Source: Synechococcus sp. BIOS-U3-1
GTDB lineage: Bacteria > Cyanobacteriota > Cyanobacteriia > PCC-6307 > Cyanobiaceae
Direction: 5' to 3'
Assembly (NCBI RefSeq): GCF_014279975.1
Contig: NZ_CP047936.1
Location: 868,001 to 932,000 of the forward strand
Length of the DNA: 64,000 nt
Part shown: piece after piece, positions 62,016 through 64,000 of the stretch
Numbering within the stretch: the first letter of the stretch is position 1
How the letters are laid out: each line of letters starts with the position of its first letter
Translations under genes and position numbers: made by a program
Notes under the pieces: generated by a model
Seen by the model: only the letters and a program-made list of their open reading frames with translations
What the model was told of the DNA's origin: nothing
Databases searched by the model: none

Positions 62016-62492
62016 TCAGTTGCAGCCCTGAACGGAAATGCGATAGCTGAATCCTGTTGAGTTGGGATCGCTGCCTGTACCGATCTTGAAGTTCACCTGG
62101 TTGACCTGTTTGCCCTGGGGAATTGTGAACGGTCCGAATTGCTTGCCTGTGCCGATTGGAGGAGTCATTGATTCCTTCACCACGCGCAGATTGCTTCCGT
62201 CAGTAAATTTCAGGAATGCTTCCACGGGGTAGGTGCCGCTGGATGTGGAGTCCGCTGTGAAGAAAAGCTTGAAACTGCTGTATGGAGCATTCACAGCAAA
62301 GTCCGTGTTCCAGTTGCTGCGGCCGATCAGTTTCTCTCGACTGACCCGTTTTTTAACGATGTTGCTGCTGCCGTTTCCGCCGATCGGGGGGAGAAATTTG
62401 CAACCAGCCTGGGCTGCTGAGAAGCCTGCTTCAAGGCTGATCAGGCCAACGCTGAGGCCGAGCAGAGCAGTCGTGAAACGGGGCGTCCTCAT
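62016..62492 (-). CDS. Exported hypothetical protein
   Basis: A 158-residue protein: signal peptide (FTTALLGLSVGLISLEAGFS, cleavage near AQA-GC), mature beta-rich domain with SFKLFFTADSTSSGTYPVEA and a Cys near each end (AGCKF, VQGCN) that may pair. Start ATG 62492 chosen for the signal peptide. Related by layout to other marine cyanobacterial secreted proteins; no function known. Confidence 0.68.
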   Translation of the reverse strand: MRTPRFTTALLGLSVGLISLEAGFSAAQAGCKFLPPIGGNGSSNIVKKRVSREKLIGRSNWNTDFAVNAPYSSFKLFFTADSTSSGTYPVEAFLKFTDGSNLRVVKESMTPPIGTGKQFGPFTIPQGKQVNQVNFKIGTGSDPNSTGFSYRISVQGCN

Positions 62493-62567
62493 GGTCTTCC
62501 AAAGTTCTTTGCAATGTCTAGCAATGGTCTGGTGGAATGGGGTTGTGACCATTGCACGCTGCTGTTC

Positions 62568-62813
62568 ATGTCTCTTCAGGATCTTGATACTCTTCTCCAG
62601 CAACGCCGTGATGAGCAGGAACTGGCACAGCGCCTCTCGGAACCGGTGTCTGTTGAAACCTTGATCGAGCTCGGGCGTGAGCGTGGCCTCACCATCACTG
62701 AAGATGACGTTTTCAGCGCACAGTTAAGGGAAGATTCCGATGTTCCGTCCGCAGAATTGCAAAAGCGTATGGCTGATGAGTCCAGGCGCCTCAGGCATTT
62801 CATTCAGGGCTAA
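62568..62813 (+). CDS. Nif11-like domain small protein
   Basis: An 81-residue protein MSLQDLDTLLQQRRDEQELA followed by SVETLIELGRERGLTITEDDV, a Nif11-type helical domain. No Cys-rich core peptide follows and no lanthipeptide synthetase is nearby, so it is probably a free-standing Nif11 protein. Divergent from the exported-protein gene by about 75 bases. Confidence 0.7.
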   Translation: MSLQDLDTLLQQRRDEQELAQRLSEPVSVETLIELGRERGLTITEDDVFSAQLREDSDVPSAELQKRMADESRRLRHFIQG

Positions 62814-62889
62814 CTAAAATTCAGATTTCAATGTCATACGTGCCCACAAGTTGATTGTGGAATGTTCGAAATCATGATGTTGAACACAC

Positions 62890-63099
62890 TTAAATCATTT
62901 TCACCACGTCGGGCGTTTGACCGAATACTTCACCGATCCAGAGTGCGTGGGTGACTGCGCCTTCATGAGTATGAAATTCCCATGCTGATTCGGGGCTGGA
63001 GCTGCGTTCAATTTTCTGGCTTTCGTCGTTGATACGCAGGTAATGACCGGTGCTCGCATAGCGCAGAACATACCTCTCAAGAAGTGATGATCTCATCAT
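62890..63099 (-). CDS. Small hypothetical protein
   Basis: A 69-residue protein (RSSLLERYVLRYASTGHYLR then WEFHTHEGAVTHALWIGEV), beta-rich, soluble, no signal. No family recognised. Starts at one of two adjacent ATG codons (63099 or 63096). Confidence 0.55.
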   Translation of the reverse strand: MMRSSLLERYVLRYASTGHYLRINDESQKIERSSSPESAWEFHTHEGAVTHALWIGEVFGQTPDVVKMI

Positions 63100-63158
63100 G
63101 ATTTTCTGCGAGTCTTGAACTCTGCCTAGCCAGCTTTGTGCAGCTGGTGACGATGACT

Positions 63159-63629
63159 TCAGCTTTTCGTGGGTTTTTCATGAACGGGTTGATTTTCAAT
63201 GTCCTGATAGCGGCTGCTCCGGACCCAGATCAGAGGCTGCTGCAAGGTGATTCGTAGTTGAAAGCCGCCGTTGCGGAACCAGCTTTCTTCGGCTGGAGCG
63301 ATTAAAGAGGATTCGAGTTGCCAGCTCTGCTGCAGGTATGTCTCAAGCAGGCTCTGCCCAGGGTGCTCGTCTCGCTGCCAGTGAACGAGCGCCAGCTCCG
63401 TCGTGCTGGATTGAAGTGTGACAATCCTGCCGAGAGGGCCTGCCTCCTGATCTGCTTCCACTGTTTCGTCGAGGGCCTCTTGCACCACAAACAGGCGCAG
63501 AGGACTTTGGGTGTTCCGCCCATCCAGACAGTATTTGTTGAGATAGAGCTGTCTTGCTCGTCCGAACAGAGGTGCGGGAGCGCGGCTCAGAAGTGCTTCA
63601 TAAGCGTCAGTGAGAGCTTGACTTGGCAT
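63159..63629 (-). CDS. Hypothetical protein
   Basis: A 156-residue soluble protein beginning MPSQALTDAYEALLSRAPAP with a helical N-terminal half and beta-rich C-terminal half (LRLFVVQEALDETVEADQE, then RNGGFQLRITLQQPLIWV). No domain recognised. ATG 63629 is preferred; in-frame upstream extensions cross the promoter of the divergent 63715 gene. Confidence 0.65.
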   Translation of the reverse strand: MPSQALTDAYEALLSRAPAPLFGRARQLYLNKYCLDGRNTQSPLRLFVVQEALDETVEADQEAGPLGRIVTLQSSTTELALVHWQRDEHPGQSLLETYLQQSWQLESSLIAPAEESWFRNGGFQLRITLQQPLIWVRSSRYQDIENQPVHEKPTKS

Positions 63630-63714
63630 CGAACAAGGATGGCTTGGCACGCACTCTGTGATGGCGCTTCGCTCTGCGCCGTGGAACACTGTAGACAGAT
63701 GCAAAAGTGGACCG

Positions 63715-63972
63715 ATGTCTGAGTCCGGCTGCCCCCTGTACAGGCTTGTGGCGTTGGACGGGCAGCCGCATCCGGTTTTAGACGCTCCTTATGAGTCGAT
63801 CGCTGCGGCGGAGGCGGCGGCCAGTCGCTGGTGTGCTGGGCAGGGGCGCTCGATGTCGGTGGTTGAGCGAGGGATCGCTCTCGAAGTGCAGACGCGTTGC
63901 GGGGAATGGCGCACCTTGGGCTATCCCAGTGCCTGCCTTTTGGAGTCGGGGGCTGGAGCCGCAGCGCTCTGA
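63715..63972 (+). CDS. Hypothetical protein
   Basis: An 85-residue soluble protein (MSESGCPLYRLVALDGQPHP then AAAEAAASRWCAGQGRSM and a GEWRTLGYP strand). Ala-rich helix in the middle. No family recognised, but codon use fits. Divergent from the 63159-63629 gene. Confidence 0.6.
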   Translation: MSESGCPLYRLVALDGQPHPVLDAPYESIAAAEAAASRWCAGQGRSMSVVERGIALEVQTRCGEWRTLGYPSACLLESGAGAAAL

Positions 63973-64000
63973 GAGCCTCGTAAGGGCTTGCGTTCAGCAA

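Noticed and set aside
62568-62813. Nif11 protein considered as a lanthipeptide precursor
   Set aside because: No double-glycine site, no Cys/Ser/Thr-rich core and no LanM nearby.
1-64000. tRNA, rRNA, CRISPR, prophage, insertion sequences
   Set aside because: Scanned by eye for tRNA T-arms, repeat-spacer arrays, transposase or phage genes; none found. Short or divergent tRNAs could still be missed without a dedicated program.

Overview
The window is a dense stretch of cyanobacterial chromosome, most probably from a marine Synechococcus (subcluster 5.1-like picocyanobacterium). Support comes from two cytochrome b6f small subunits (petM, petG), ycf39, NTRC (thioredoxin reductase fused to thioredoxin), magnesium chelatase chlI, lycopene cyclase, cytochrome cM, split proton-translocating transhydrogenase genes (pntA in two pieces plus pntB), and the guaB3 - Yfr1 - trxA arrangement known from marine cyanobacteria. 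No rRNA, tRNA, CRISPR array, insertion sequence or prophage was seen. Most of the sequence is GC-rich, with AT-rich islets.

Layout. 1-5.5 kb: ilvH end, alpha/beta hydrolase, TRM1-type tRNA methyltransferase, petM, ycf39, an arsM-like pair, RluE-type pseudouridine synthase, Nif11-like protein. 5.6-10.1 kb: infA, NTRC, a DEAH helicase, small hypotheticals. 10.2-14.3 kb: pntA1-pntA2-pntB and a YheT-like hydrolase. 14.3-19.6 kb: 2Fe-2S protein coupled to dxr, sodium-dependent transporter, DUF2721 protein, cysS. 20.4-27.2 kb: polA, RND-type adaptor, ychF, peroxiredoxin. 27.3-34.6 kb: SemiSWEET, Coq4-like protein, MFS transporter, exported hydrolase, half of a peptide ABC importer. 34.7-38.5 kb: hom, sufE, 5-formyl-THF cyclo-ligase, methyltransferase. 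38.5-44.3 kb: accessory zone of very small proteins, AT-rich, with a 557-residue DUF4114-type protein, short direct repeats and a possible gene remnant. 44.3-49.7 kb: tightly packed reverse-strand run cytM-trmJ-like-serine hydrolase-DUF3370-chlI-ruvC. 49.7-53.4 kb: petG, rsmD, hisH, trxA, Yfr1 sRNA, guaB3, CAAD protein. 53.5-64 kb: gyrA, crtL, GH57 branching enzyme, leuA, an orphan sugar-ABC permease and several exported or small hypotheticals.

How genes work together. Photosynthetic electron transport and redox control are spread through the window (petM, petG, cytM, NTRC, trxA, pntAB, peroxiredoxin), as are pigment and isoprenoid steps (dxr, crtL, chlI, ycf39). Many neighbours are joined by 1-4 base stop/start overlaps, so operons can be read directly from the sequence.

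The most noteworthy items are: a clear Yfr1 small RNA between guaB3 and trxA; two genes (RluE-type synthase and the helicase) whose conserved N-termini lie upstream of any ATG/GTG/TTG; the AT-rich DUF4114 gene and its surroundings; a 16-bp-arm palindrome at the start of the YheT-like hydrolase; and abrupt composition changes inside core genes that look like recombination junctions. No complete, clearly new multi-gene system could be demonstrated from sequence alone.
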